A DNA stretch of 18,088 nt from assembly GCA_030917225.1 (NCBI GenBank), contig JAUPVD010000122.1, forward strand, positions 1-18,088, in the 5' to 3' direction. The notes below the pieces were generated by a model. The model saw only the letters and a program-made list of their open reading frames with translations, was not told the origin of the DNA and made no database searches. Both the position numbers and the translations under genes were made by a program. The DNA is from Pseudomonadota bacterium (lineage in GTDB: Bacteria > Pseudomonadota > Gammaproteobacteria > Burkholderiales > Rhodocyclaceae). Of the stretch, positions 6,746-14,295 are shown piece by piece (the stretch's first letter is position 1; the number at the start of each line of letters is the position of its first letter).

Positions 6746-7636
6746 TCAGGCGGGTACCCGGTTTCGCATGGCCAGCATTTCATTGCTGACCAGAGCGGCC
6801 AGCACCAGCCCGCCTCCCACCAGCGTATTGGTCGATGGCTGCTCGCCGGCGCCAAGCCAGGCCCAGGCCACACCAAAGACGACTTCCAGCAGTGCCAGCA
6901 ATGAGATTTCCGGCGCGGGCAGTTCGCGGGCAAGGCGCACCGCAAGGAGGCAGGGGATGGCCAGTTGTACGCTGCCGAGGAGGGCCAGCAGGGCGAGATC
7001 GTGCGTCGAGGATTGCATCGGCCAGGCGAGGGGCAATGTCATGGCGGACGACAGCACTGCGCCGATCCATACGGCCGGCAGCATGTCCTGAACAGGTTGC
7101 TCCCCGTTACGCGGGTGCTGGTGAATATGCTGCAGTATCGTCCAGTTGACGGCTGCGGCGATGGGTACGGCCAAGGCGACAAGCGTGCCGGTCAACGAGA
7201 CGCCGGCCTGCGCTTCCCGACCGAACATCCAGGCGATACCGCTGCCGGCAATGACGATGGCCAGCCATGTCCGCGATGGCGGGCGGTGACCGAGAAAGAA
7301 CAGGGCGAACAGGGCGGTGACGAGCGGTCCAAGGGCCATGGTCACCAACACGTTGGCGACAGTCGTCAGCGTGATGGCGAGCATGAAGGCGGTGAACATG
7401 ACCGCCCAGCAGAGGCCCGATACCCAGACCGTTCGAGGCCAGCCGGGCAGGCTTTTCCAGAGTTTCGGCCCGCGCATTGCGGTGAGCGCGATGGCCAGTG
7501 CGATGGCGTTGAAGAAGCTGCGCCAGAAAGTGACTTCAAAGCTGTGGGCTGCGTCGAGATGGCGCGTGACGACCCCGGCAATGCTCCACAGCAGGGTGAC
7601 GAGGACCATCAGGAAAACTGCGCGGGCGTGGCTCAT
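6746..7636 (-). CDS. EamA/DMT-family membrane transporter
   Basis: This is a probable inner-membrane exporter or permease of the drug/metabolite transporter superfamily; the substrate cannot be told. The 296-residue product is almost wholly hydrophobic, with about ten predicted membrane segments in two EamA repeats. The first begins 'LMVLVTLLWSIAGVVTRHLD' with a nearby 'EVTFWRSFFNA', both typical. The second has 'LLEVVFGVAWAWLGAGEQPS', the usual EamA end-of-repeat motif. I prefer the ATG at 7636 because it sits a few residues before the first membrane segment; an in-frame ATG at 7666 adds 10 residues, and neither has a good ribosome-binding site. The gene is convergent with rplI and divergent from dnaB, so it is a single-gene unit interrupting what is often a continuous rplI-dnaB arrangement. 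Confidence 0.88.
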   Translation of the reverse strand: MSHARAVFLMVLVTLLWSIAGVVTRHLDAAHSFEVTFWRSFFNAIALAIALTAMRGPKLWKSLPGWPRTVWVSGLCWAVMFTAFMLAITLTTVANVLVTMALGPLVTALFALFFLGHRPPSRTWLAIVIAGSGIAWMFGREAQAGVSLTGTLVALAVPIAAAVNWTILQHIHQHPRNGEQPVQDMLPAVWIGAVLSSAMTLPLAWPMQSSTHDLALLALLGSVQLAIPCLLAVRLARELPAPEISLLALLEVVFGVAWAWLGAGEQPSTNTLVGGGLVLAALVSNEMLAMRNRVPA

Positions 7637-7695
7637 TGGCTTCAGGATTGCATCGAATAGTCGCATTCTACGGGATCGCTGCCCCAGAGGCCCCG

Positions 7696-7709
7696 GCAGT
7701 GGGCACTGC
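7696..7709. promoter_or_regulatory. Short palindrome in the EamA-dnaB divergent region
   Basis: GCAGTG (7696-7701) and CACTGC (7704-7709) form a perfect inverted repeat around GG, followed on the plus strand by a T-rich stretch. A TAAACT at 7733-7738 is a possible dnaB -10 box, with only a poor -35 (TTTCTG, 7710-7715). The palindrome could be an operator for the EamA gene or a weak terminator; the sequence does not decide. Confidence 0.25.
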
Positions 7710-7765
7710 TTTCTGTTTTAGGCATGGGCGGGTAAACTCCTCCCTCCCTTGAAGCGACCGGAACC

Positions 7766-9163
7766 ATGGCCCAATTTCAGAAAAGACAGCAGCAGACCCC
7801 GATCGACCCCGCCATTGCCGCGCTGCGCATTCCGCCGCATTCGATCGAGGCGGAGCAATCGGTTCTTGGCGGCCTGCTGCTCGACAATCAGGCTTACGAC
7901 AAGATCAGCGATCTGGTTTCCGAAGGCGACTTCTATCGCGACGAGCACCGCCGTATCTACCGCGCCATCCAGCGCATGCTGGAGCGCGCCAAACCGGTCG
8001 ATGTGGTGACGGTGGCCGAGGCCATCGACGCTGCGGGTGATACCGAGCATACAGGCGGGCTGGCCTACCTCGGCGAACTGGCGCAGAACACGCCGTCGGC
8101 AGCGAACATCAGGCGTTATGGCGAAATCGTTCGTGAGCGCGCGATCCTGCGCCAACTGGTCACCGCCGGCGACGAAATTGCTTCAAGCGCATTGAATCCG
8201 CTCGGCCGCGAGCCGAAGACGCTGCTTGACGAAGCCGAGGCCAAGGTTTTCGCCATTGCCGAATCCGGCATGCGTCACCAGACCGGCTTCCAGCACATCA
8301 ATCCACTACTGACGCAGGTGGTCGAGCGCATCCAGGAACTGCACGACCGCGACAACCCCTCGGACATTACCGGCATTCCCACCGGCTACAACGACCTCGA
8401 CAAGATGACCTCCGGCCTGCAGCCAGGCGATCTGGTGATCGTTGCCGGTCGTCCGTCGATGGGCAAGACCTCGCTGGCGCTGAACATGGCCGAGTACGTG
8501 GCCATCGATTACGGCGCTCCGGTGGCGGTGTTCTCGATGGAAATGGGCGGCGCCCAGCTGGCCATGCGTATGCTCGCTTCGGTCGGTCGTCTCGATCAGC
8601 ATCGTGTGCGTACCGGCAAGCTCAATGATGACGAGTGGTCGCGGCTCTCCTATGCACTGGGCAAGATCCACGAGAAAGCGATCTACATCGACGAGACACC
8701 AGCGCTGAACCCGATCGACCTGCGCGCGCGCGCGCGCCGCCTGCACCGCCAGTGCGGCAAGCTCGGCCTGATCGTCATCGACTACCTGCAGCTGATGTCG
8801 GGCAGCAGCCAGGGTGAGAACCGGGCGACTGAAATCTCCGAAATTTCACGTTCGCTGAAGAGCCTGGCCAAGGAACTGGAGTGCCCGGTGATCGCCCTGT
8901 CACAGCTCAACCGCTCGCTTGAACAGCGCCCGAACAAGCGCCCGGTGATGTCCGACCTGCGTGAATCGGGCGCCATCGAGCAGGATGCCGATGTGATCAT
9001 GTTCATCTACCGGGACGAGGTCTATAACCCGGATACGCAGGAAAAGGGTAGTGCCGAAATCATCATCGGCAAGCAGCGTAACGGCCCGATCGGTACCGTA
9101 CGCCTGACCTTCCTCGGCGAATACACGCGCTTCGAGAACTTCGCCGCGCCGGGCAGCTACTAA
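7766..9163 (+). CDS. dnaB: Replicative DNA helicase DnaB
   Basis: This is the hexameric 5'-3' helicase that drives the replication fork. The 465-residue product has the N-terminal DnaB domain at about residues 22-125, starting 'IPPHSIEAEQSVLGGLLLDN'. The RecA-like ATPase domain begins near residue 195 with 'GIPTGYNDLDKMTSGLQPGD'. Walker A is GRPSMGKTS, with the conserved lysine at residue 234. A Walker B segment 'LIVIDYLQLM' and the late motif 'KQRNGPIGTVRLTF' follow. Length and order are standard, with no intein. A 16-base alternating GC run at 8722-8737 encodes Arg-Ala repeats inside the ATPase domain. The ATG at 7766 has a weak ribosome-binding site (GAAG upstream), but the N-terminus matches the family. 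Confidence 0.97.
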   Translation: MAQFQKRQQQTPIDPAIAALRIPPHSIEAEQSVLGGLLLDNQAYDKISDLVSEGDFYRDEHRRIYRAIQRMLERAKPVDVVTVAEAIDAAGDTEHTGGLAYLGELAQNTPSAANIRRYGEIVRERAILRQLVTAGDEIASSALNPLGREPKTLLDEAEAKVFAIAESGMRHQTGFQHINPLLTQVVERIQELHDRDNPSDITGIPTGYNDLDKMTSGLQPGDLVIVAGRPSMGKTSLALNMAEYVAIDYGAPVAVFSMEMGGAQLAMRMLASVGRLDQHRVRTGKLNDDEWSRLSYALGKIHEKAIYIDETPALNPIDLRARARRLHRQCGKLGLIVIDYLQLMSGSSQGENRATEISEISRSLKSLAKELECPVIALSQLNRSLEQRPNKRPVMSDLRESGAIEQDADVIMFIYRDEVYNPDTQEKGSAEIIIGKQRNGPIGTVRLTFLGEYTRFENFAAPGSY

Positions 9164-9219
9164 CCGCTATCTGCGACTCCGCGCTAGACTTCCGTCAGGT
9201 GGTCTTCGTGGGGTGCTGC

Positions 9220-10269
9220 ATGAAAATCCTGTTTTGTTTCTGGTTGCTCCTGGCGCCGCTACTTGCCTCGGCGCAGCAAACGCCTGCCGGGCGTGTCGAG
9301 GAAGTACAGGGCGATGCGCGCATCTACGATCCGGCAAGCAACATGCGGCCCGCGAAAATCGGCGAAATCGTCAACGAAGGCGATAGCATCGTTACGGGCG
9401 CCGACGGTGAGGTGCATCTGGCGATGGAAGACGAGGGCCAGATTGCCCTGCGGCCGAACACCCGGATGCGCATCGCAAAATACAAGGCAGAGGGCGGCAG
9501 CAGCGACACCAGCATCATTGCGCTGGTGCAGGGTGCGCTGCGTTCAGTGACCGGATGGATCGGCAAGTACAACCCGAAGGGCTATGCGATTCGCACTCCG
9601 ACCGCCACCATCGGCGTGCGCGGCACCGACCACGAAACGATGGTCATTGCCAAAGGCGGTAGCGACGGCGAGGCGGGCACCTACGACAAGGTGAACCACG
9701 GTGCGACGCTGCTTTCCACCCAGCATGGTCAAACGGAAGTGCGTCCGAATCAGGCTGGTTTCGTGTCGCTTTCCGGCAAGTCGAAACCGCGCGTGCTGTC
9801 ATCGGTTCCCACCTTCTTTCGCCCCGCAGGTCTGGATAACCGTTTCCAGAACCTGCATGAAAAAGTCAGGCAGCAGGTCGACACCAAACGCAGCCAGCGT
9901 ATCGAGACCATCAAGGAGCGCCGACAGAAACTTGATGAAGGTCGGGCGGTGCGTGGCGCCGAGCATTCACGCCAGCGCGATGGTGAGAGGGCACGCAACG
10001 CCGAACAGCGCACTCAAGTACAGCAGGAGCGCAGGGACAAGGCAGAACTGAAGCGCCAGGAAAACCGCCAGCGTTTCGACAGCGGGCGGCAGCGCATGGA
10101 AGAGCATCAGCCGGGCAATGCCAAAAAATCCAGCGGTACCGGCCAACATCAGCTGCATGAGTCCGGCAACAAGCGTGAGCAAAGTGGTCGCAACAATCCC
10201 CCTGATCGACGCTCTGGCGGTGGTGGCCATTCCGGCGGCGGGCATCCGGGAGGCGGTCGCGGGAACTGA
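9220..10269 (+). CDS. Exported FecR-domain protein with long charged C-terminal region
   Basis: The product is 349 residues with a signal peptide (about residues 1-20: MKILF, Leu-rich core, cleavage near ASA-QQ). It contains a FecR domain at about residues 28-145, with 'GEIVNEGDSIVTGADGEVHL', 'IALRPNTRMRI', 'ALVQGALRSVTGWIGK' and 'YAIRTPTATIGVRGTDHE'. From about residue 200 the protein turns into a hydrophilic stretch rich in Arg, Gln, Glu and Lys, probably coiled coil. It ends in a Gly/His/Arg tail ('GGGGHSGGGHPGGG'). FecR domains occur in periplasmic sigma-regulator sensors and in surface proteins; no sigma-factor gene is adjacent, so a structural or envelope role is more likely. A GTG at 9199 is an alternative start 7 codons upstream. 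A TAGACT -10-like box lies at 9185-9190. Confidence 0.8.
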   Translation: MKILFCFWLLLAPLLASAQQTPAGRVEEVQGDARIYDPASNMRPAKIGEIVNEGDSIVTGADGEVHLAMEDEGQIALRPNTRMRIAKYKAEGGSSDTSIIALVQGALRSVTGWIGKYNPKGYAIRTPTATIGVRGTDHETMVIAKGGSDGEAGTYDKVNHGATLLSTQHGQTEVRPNQAGFVSLSGKSKPRVLSSVPTFFRPAGLDNRFQNLHEKVRQQVDTKRSQRIETIKERRQKLDEGRAVRGAEHSRQRDGERARNAEQRTQVQQERRDKAELKRQENRQRFDSGRQRMEEHQPGNAKKSSGTGQHQLHESGNKREQSGRNNPPDRRSGGGGHSGGGHPGGGRGN

Positions 10270-10313
10270 TCGGCGCGTTGTGCCATCGGGTTCCCGCAGC
10301 ACGCTTTCAGGCG

Positions 10314-11510
10314 TCAGGCTTCGCTGCGCGAGGCCTTGATACTGATACCAAATCGCTCCGGGTCGGCGGTGTCGAGCACGCCATCCGCCGTTTCCACATG
10401 TGGTGTGGCGAGGAAGGGCAACGGCTTGCTGTTGCTGCTGCGTGGCGTAACTTCAAGGGCGGTGTTGAGGCCGACCCAGTTCATTTCCCAGTAGCCGAAG
10501 AGCAATTTTTTCAGCACGGTCAGCTTGCCGTCGTCCGGTGCCAGCTTTTCTTCCAGCACTGCCTGACGCAGGTCGGCCGGGTTGACCGGAATCCAGTCGT
10601 AACCCGGGGCATAGAATTCGGCGCGGCAATTGAAGGCGCGATTGAGTTCGCCGATCTTGCCGAGGCTGGGCAGCAGGCGAGAATAATCGACACGCAGGCC
10701 GAAGACCGGGCGTGCCGGCAGGCCGATGGCGCGGCTGAGGGCGACGAAGAGCAGGGCGTGGCCGGCATTGCGCCCGAGCGCGTTGGCCAGTTCCGGCGGC
10801 GTGTCGATGCCGCCGGCCGATAGCGCCGGGGTTTCCGGGTCGCGGATGGCGCGATCGGCAACCCAGTCGTAGATCGCCTTGCCCTGCGCCAGTGGATCCT
10901 TGATGCGGCCAACGATGCGTTCGGCGATTTCGCGCGTCTTCTCGTTGATCGGCATCAGTTCGGTACTCTGCAGGTTACGGCGCAGGATCTCGCCGCGTTC
11001 CGGGGCGCAATGCTTCTTGGTCACGTCGAAATGGCGGTCCTGCGTCTCGATCTGGCCGACGAGTTCGAGTACTGGCGTGACCCCGTCTTTCCATTCAGCG
11101 GTGAACACTTCCATTTCCGCAGCGGGGTCACGGTAGACGCCGGCACGTTCGAAGTTGCCCTGCCAGTTATGGCCGAGCGCACGCTGCCAGGGCGTGTCCT
11201 TGTACATGGCCAGCGGCAGCCAGAGACGGGTCACACCGCGGGTACGCTTGATCTCGATGCGCGTCGTCAGGTCGTAGGTGCGCCAGGGCGAGACCGGTGT
11301 TTCTGGCAGGGATGCTGCCGCAACGCGTGTCTCATTGGCCTGCACCGGGTCTGCCGGCTTCTTGCTGGCCGTAGCGCCCTTTTTCTGATTCTGGGCGGGT
11401 TTGGCCGGTGTTTTCTTACGGGTGCCGGTTGGCGCAGCAATCGCATCGCTGCTGCCGGCGATCGGCAACAGGGTGGCTGCGGCAGCGGCGATGAAGTCGC
11501 GTCTTTTCAC
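10314..11510 (-). CDS. Transglutaminase-fold protein lacking the catalytic triad, Tat-like signal
   Basis: The 398-residue product starts at GTG 11510, with an ideal GGAGG six bases before it; an upstream ATG at 11546 lies in a hairpin and is less likely. The N-terminus 'KRRDFIAAAAATLLPIAG' resembles a twin-arginine signal, followed by a Lys/Ala/Pro-rich linker to about residue 60. The C-terminal half has the transglutaminase-core layout: 'IYDWVADRAIRDPE', 'GRNAGHALLFVALSRAIGLP', 'FNCRAEFYAPGYDWIPVNPA'. Where active members have Cys, His and Asp, this protein has Asn248, Asn294 and Asn310 by my alignment from memory. It should therefore lack peptidase or transglutaminase chemistry and act as a binding or scaffold protein in the periplasm. 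It is convergent with the FecR gene and divergent from the lipoprotein gene. Confidence 0.8.
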   Translation of the reverse strand: MKRRDFIAAAAATLLPIAGSSDAIAAPTGTRKKTPAKPAQNQKKGATASKKPADPVQANETRVAAASLPETPVSPWRTYDLTTRIEIKRTRGVTRLWLPLAMYKDTPWQRALGHNWQGNFERAGVYRDPAAEMEVFTAEWKDGVTPVLELVGQIETQDRHFDVTKKHCAPERGEILRRNLQSTELMPINEKTREIAERIVGRIKDPLAQGKAIYDWVADRAIRDPETPALSAGGIDTPPELANALGRNAGHALLFVALSRAIGLPARPVFGLRVDYSRLLPSLGKIGELNRAFNCRAEFYAPGYDWIPVNPADLRQAVLEEKLAPDDGKLTVLKKLLFGYWEMNWVGLNTALEVTPRSSNSKPLPFLATPHVETADGVLDTADPERFGISIKASRSEA

Positions 11511-11533
11511 GAAACCTCCACTGCAAAAGCGAC

Positions 11534-11562
11534 AAGGCCGCGTCACATGACACGGCCTTTTT
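11534..11562. terminator. Terminator-like hairpin between two divergent genes
   Basis: AAGGCCG (11534-11540) pairs with CGGCCTT (11553-11559). One mismatch (11541/11552) is followed by an inner GTCA/TGAC stem. A T-run covers 11558-11562 on the plus strand. It lies 24 bases upstream of the transglutaminase-fold start on the minus strand and before the lipoprotein promoter on the plus strand. As a plus-strand terminator it would block read-through entering the lipoprotein gene; on the minus strand it would be in the 5' leader. The structure is clear, the function is not. Confidence 0.5.
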
Positions 11563-11574
11563 GGATGGGCATGA

Positions 11575-11603
11575 TTGTATCAGACTCGCGCAGACCCTAG
11601 ACT
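11575..11603 (+). promoter_or_regulatory. Candidate sigma-70 promoter of the lipoprotein gene
   Basis: TTGTAT (11575-11580) and TAGACT (11598-11603) are separated by exactly 17 bases. The predicted transcription start near 11610 leaves a very short leader, with the AAGGAGG ribosome-binding site at 11612-11618. Confidence 0.5.
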
Positions 11604-11623
11604 GGGATGCTAAGGAGGTAGCG

Positions 11624-12229
11624 ATGAGAGCCAGACAAATTTTCCCCCTGCTAATCGGCCTGTTGTTGGCAGCCTGCTCCGCGCAGACGCAACTGACCAA
11701 TACCTGGCGCGATACCGAATTTCGCGGGGTGCCGTTCAAGCGCGTGCTGGTCATCGGCTTTGGCGAGGATGGTGCCAATCGCCGCGTCTTCGAGGACGAG
11801 TTTTCGAAGAGCCTGCAGGCCGCGGGTGTTTCGGCGATTCCCAGCTACACGCTGGGCTCCGGTGTCAGCGAAACCGACATCGAGAAGGTGAAGGCGATGG
11901 TGGCGCGCTCCGGTGCGGATGGTGTTCTGACCACGCGACTGGTCGGCATCGACAAGCGCGTCAATGTCTATCCCGGTCAGGTCATGGTGATGCCGGCGGT
12001 CGGCTATCGGCGCGGCTTCTACAACTACTATTCATCCGCCATGGTCATGCCACCAAGCACCTACAACTACGAGGTGGTGACGCTGGAAACCAACCTCTGG
12101 CAGGTGGTGGGTGAACATCTGGTCTGGTCCGGAACGACCGAGACGTTTGCGCCGGAGGATGCGCGCAAGAGTTCGGCGGAATTCGCGCGGGTGATCGTTG
12201 GCGCACTGCGCGGGCAGGGGTTGCTGTAA
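11624..12229 (+). CDS. Small lipoprotein, DUF4136-like
   Basis: The 201-residue product starts at ATG 11624 after a perfect AAGGAGG. A lipoprotein signal peptide ends in the lipobox LLAAC, with the lipidated Cys at about residue 18. Residue +2 is Ser, not Asp, which predicts the outer membrane by the usual rule. The mature part has 'TNTWRDTEFRGVPFKRVLVI', then 'RRVFEDEFSKSLQAAGVSAI' and 'ARSGADGVLTTRLVGIDKR', the pattern of small envelope lipoproteins of the DUF4136 type. A Tyr-rich segment ('YRRGFYNYYSS') precedes the last third. The function is unknown. It converges with the PhoH-type gene, with only 27 bases between the two stops and no evident terminator. Confidence 0.78.
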   Translation: MRARQIFPLLIGLLLAACSAQTQLTNTWRDTEFRGVPFKRVLVIGFGEDGANRRVFEDEFSKSLQAAGVSAIPSYTLGSGVSETDIEKVKAMVARSGADGVLTTRLVGIDKRVNVYPGQVMVMPAVGYRRGFYNYYSSAMVMPPSTYNYEVVTLETNLWQVVGEHLVWSGTTETFAPEDARKSSAEFARVIVGALRGQGLL

Positions 12230-12256
12230 CCCCCGCCCGGTAGCGCTTGGTAACGC

Positions 12257-13690
12257 CTAGAGTACTTCGGCCGCGTGATCGGCGAGACGTGAACGTTCGC
12301 CGCGTTGCAGGGTGATGTGGCCCGAATGGTCCCATCCCTTGAAGCGATCCACCACATAGGTCAGGCCTGAACTGCCTTCGGTGAGGTAAGGCGTATCGAT
12401 CTGCGCGATGTTGCCGAGGCAGACCACCTTGGTGCCGGGGCCGGCGCGGGTGATCAATGTCTTCATCTGCTTCGGCGTCAGGTTCTGCGCTTCGTCGATG
12501 ATCAGATACTTGTTGAGGAAGGTGCGGCCGCGCATGAAGTTGAGCGACTTGATCTTGATCCGGCTGCGGATCAGGTCCATCGTCGCCGCCCGGCCCCAGT
12601 CGCCGGCCTGATCGTCGGTCTTGTTGAGCACATCGAGGTTGTCTTCGAGCGCCCCCATCCAGGGCGTCATCTTCTCTTCCTCGGTCCCCGGCAGGAAACC
12701 GATGTCCTCGCCGACGGGTACGGTCACGCGAGTCATGATGATCTCGGCGTAGAGTTTCGATTCCAGTACCTGGGTCAGCCCGGCCGCGATGGTCAGCAGG
12801 GTTTTGCCGGTGCCGGCCTGGCCGAGCAGGGTGATGAAGTCGATCTCCGGGTTCATCAGCAGGTTGAGCGCAAAGTTCTGCTCGCGGTTGCGTGCGGTGA
12901 TTCCCCAGATGCTGTTCTTCGGGTGGGTGTAGTCAACCAGCGTTTCGAATTCGGCAGTTTTGCCGGAGACATTGCGCACGATGGCGGCGAAGCTGGGGTC
13001 GTCCTCGATGTAGAGGAACTCGTTGACCAGCATGTGCGAACTGAGCGGGCCTTTGACGCGGTACTTGGTCCGGCTGTCCTGCTTCCAGGACTCCATCCCC
13101 TGGCCATGCTTGTCCCAGAAATCCGCCGACAGCTCGCGCATGCCGGTGTACAGCAGATCGGTATCTTCCAGAACCTTGTCGTTGAAGTAATCCTGCGCTT
13201 CCAGGCCGAGTGCGCGGGCCTTGATGCGCATGTTGATGTCTTTCGACACCAGGATGACCTGGCGCTTCGGGTGCCGGCGCTGCAGGTGGATGACGACTGC
13301 CAGGATCTGGTTGTCGAACTTCGAGGTCGGCAATGCCGCCGGCAGGTCGGCGGCGATGGCTTCGGTCTGCACGAAGAGGCGACCACTGGCCAGTTTCTTG
13401 GATGGGGCTTCCAGCGGGATGCCGGCGTCGATGCCGTTCTCGAAACTGCTGACGATTTCGTCGAGCGAGCGTGTCGCCTGACGGGCATTGCGGGATATTT
13501 CCGACATGCCCTTCTTGTTGTTGTCCAGCTCTTCCAGGACCATGATCGGCAGATAGACGTCATGTTCCTCGAAGCGGTAAAGGCTCGTCGGATCGTGCAT
13601 CAGCACGTTCGTGTCGAGGACGAATATCTTCGTGTGGACGGGCTCGGACTTTGACTTGGAATCGGCTTGCGCTGCGGGTTTGCGGGCCAT
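12257..13690 (-). CDS. phoH: PIN-PhoH family protein (RNase-like PIN plus PhoH ATPase)
   Basis: This is a cytoplasmic two-domain protein; related PIN-PhoH proteins have RNA-unwinding and RNase activity. The 477-residue product starts at ATG 13690, after GGAGAG. The N-terminal PIN domain (about residues 21-160) begins 'KIFVLDTNVLMHDPTSLYRF', with the catalytic Asp26, and continues with 'MVLEELDNNKKG'. The PhoH domain (about 260-477) has Walker A GQAGTGKT at residues 290-297 and Walker B 'LIIDEAQNL' with Asp399-Glu400, followed by 'TRAGPGTKVVCLGNIAQID'. An upstream in-frame start at 13780 overlaps the bcp 3' end and is rejected. It follows bcp by 26 bases on the same strand, suggesting a two-gene operon. 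Confidence 0.93.
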   Translation of the reverse strand: MARKPAAQADSKSKSEPVHTKIFVLDTNVLMHDPTSLYRFEEHDVYLPIMVLEELDNNKKGMSEISRNARQATRSLDEIVSSFENGIDAGIPLEAPSKKLASGRLFVQTEAIAADLPAALPTSKFDNQILAVVIHLQRRHPKRQVILVSKDINMRIKARALGLEAQDYFNDKVLEDTDLLYTGMRELSADFWDKHGQGMESWKQDSRTKYRVKGPLSSHMLVNEFLYIEDDPSFAAIVRNVSGKTAEFETLVDYTHPKNSIWGITARNREQNFALNLLMNPEIDFITLLGQAGTGKTLLTIAAGLTQVLESKLYAEIIMTRVTVPVGEDIGFLPGTEEEKMTPWMGALEDNLDVLNKTDDQAGDWGRAATMDLIRSRIKIKSLNFMRGRTFLNKYLIIDEAQNLTPKQMKTLITRAGPGTKVVCLGNIAQIDTPYLTEGSSGLTYVVDRFKGWDHSGHITLQRGERSRLADHAAEVL

Positions 13691-13716
13691 GGTGTAGGGC
13701 TCTCCGTTGGCGTTTT

Positions 13717-14172
13717 CTAAAGGGATCTCACGTAGTCCAGCACTTCCTGGGCATGGCCGGGTACCTTGACCCCGCGCCATTCCCTGCGCAGCCTGCCATC
13801 CGCATCGATGACAAAGGTGCTGCGCTCGATACCGCGAACCTCCTTTCCGTAGAGTTTCTTCTGCTTGATGACGGCAAAGCGGGTACAGAGCACTTCTTCT
13901 GCATCCGAAATCAGGTCGAAGGGCAGTTCCTGTTTGGCCTTGAAGCTCTCGTGCGACTTGATCGAGTCGCGGGAGATGCCCAGAACGGTGCAGCGGAGAG
14001 CCGCGAAATCCGCATGCAGATCGCGGAACTGCTGCGCCTCGGTGGTACAGCCCGGGGTGTTGTCCTTGGGGTAGAAATACAGCACGGCAGGGTTGCCGCG
14101 CAAGGCAGAGAGGGTGATGGTCTTGCCGCCGGTAGCGGGCAGGGTGAAATCGGCAACGGGCTGATCAGACAT
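13717..14172 (-). CDS. bcp: Thioredoxin-dependent peroxiredoxin, BCP/PrxQ type
   Basis: This enzyme reduces hydrogen peroxide and organic hydroperoxides with electrons from thioredoxin. The 151-residue product starts at ATG 14172 with GGAG upstream; the longer frame from 14229 is rejected because its extra residues are unlike the family. The peroxidatic Cys is Cys42 in 'YPKDNTPGCTTEAQQFRD'. In many BCP proteins a resolving Cys is five residues later; here that position is Gln47, so the enzyme is either 1-Cys type or uses Cys61 or Cys96. 'FDLISDAEEVLCTRFAV' and 'RSTFVIDADGRLRREWRGVK' match the family. It is upstream of the PhoH-type gene in the same direction and diverges from the FliD-like gene. 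Confidence 0.93.
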   Translation of the reverse strand: MSDQPVADFTLPATGGKTITLSALRGNPAVLYFYPKDNTPGCTTEAQQFRDLHADFAALRCTVLGISRDSIKSHESFKAKQELPFDLISDAEEVLCTRFAVIKQKKLYGKEVRGIERSTFVIDADGRLRREWRGVKVPGHAQEVLDYVRSL

Positions 14173-14234
14173 CAACTTCTCCGGCATGGCTTGGGGATGA
14201 TTGTGGTGACAAAGGCATGCCCCGGTCAAGCAGG

Positions 14235-14262
14235 TTGATTTCGGGCTGTCTGGCCCTATACT
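14235..14262 (+). promoter_or_regulatory. Candidate sigma-70 promoter of the FliD-like gene
   Basis: TTGATT (14235-14240) and TATACT (14257-14262) are separated by 16 bases. The predicted start near 14269 falls after a possible GTG start at 14266, which favours the ATG at 14296 as the true start. A housekeeping promoter, not a flagellar sigma-28 one, is suggested. Confidence 0.55.
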
Positions 14263-14295
14263 GGCGTGTACCGCTCTTGGGTTATTGCTTGTCTT

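Noticed and set aside
8722..8737. A 16-base alternating GC run inside dnaB
   Set aside because: It encodes a plausible Arg-Ala-Arg-Ala segment in an intact dnaB frame; it may be slippage- or Z-DNA-prone but needs no special explanation in GC-rich coding sequence.
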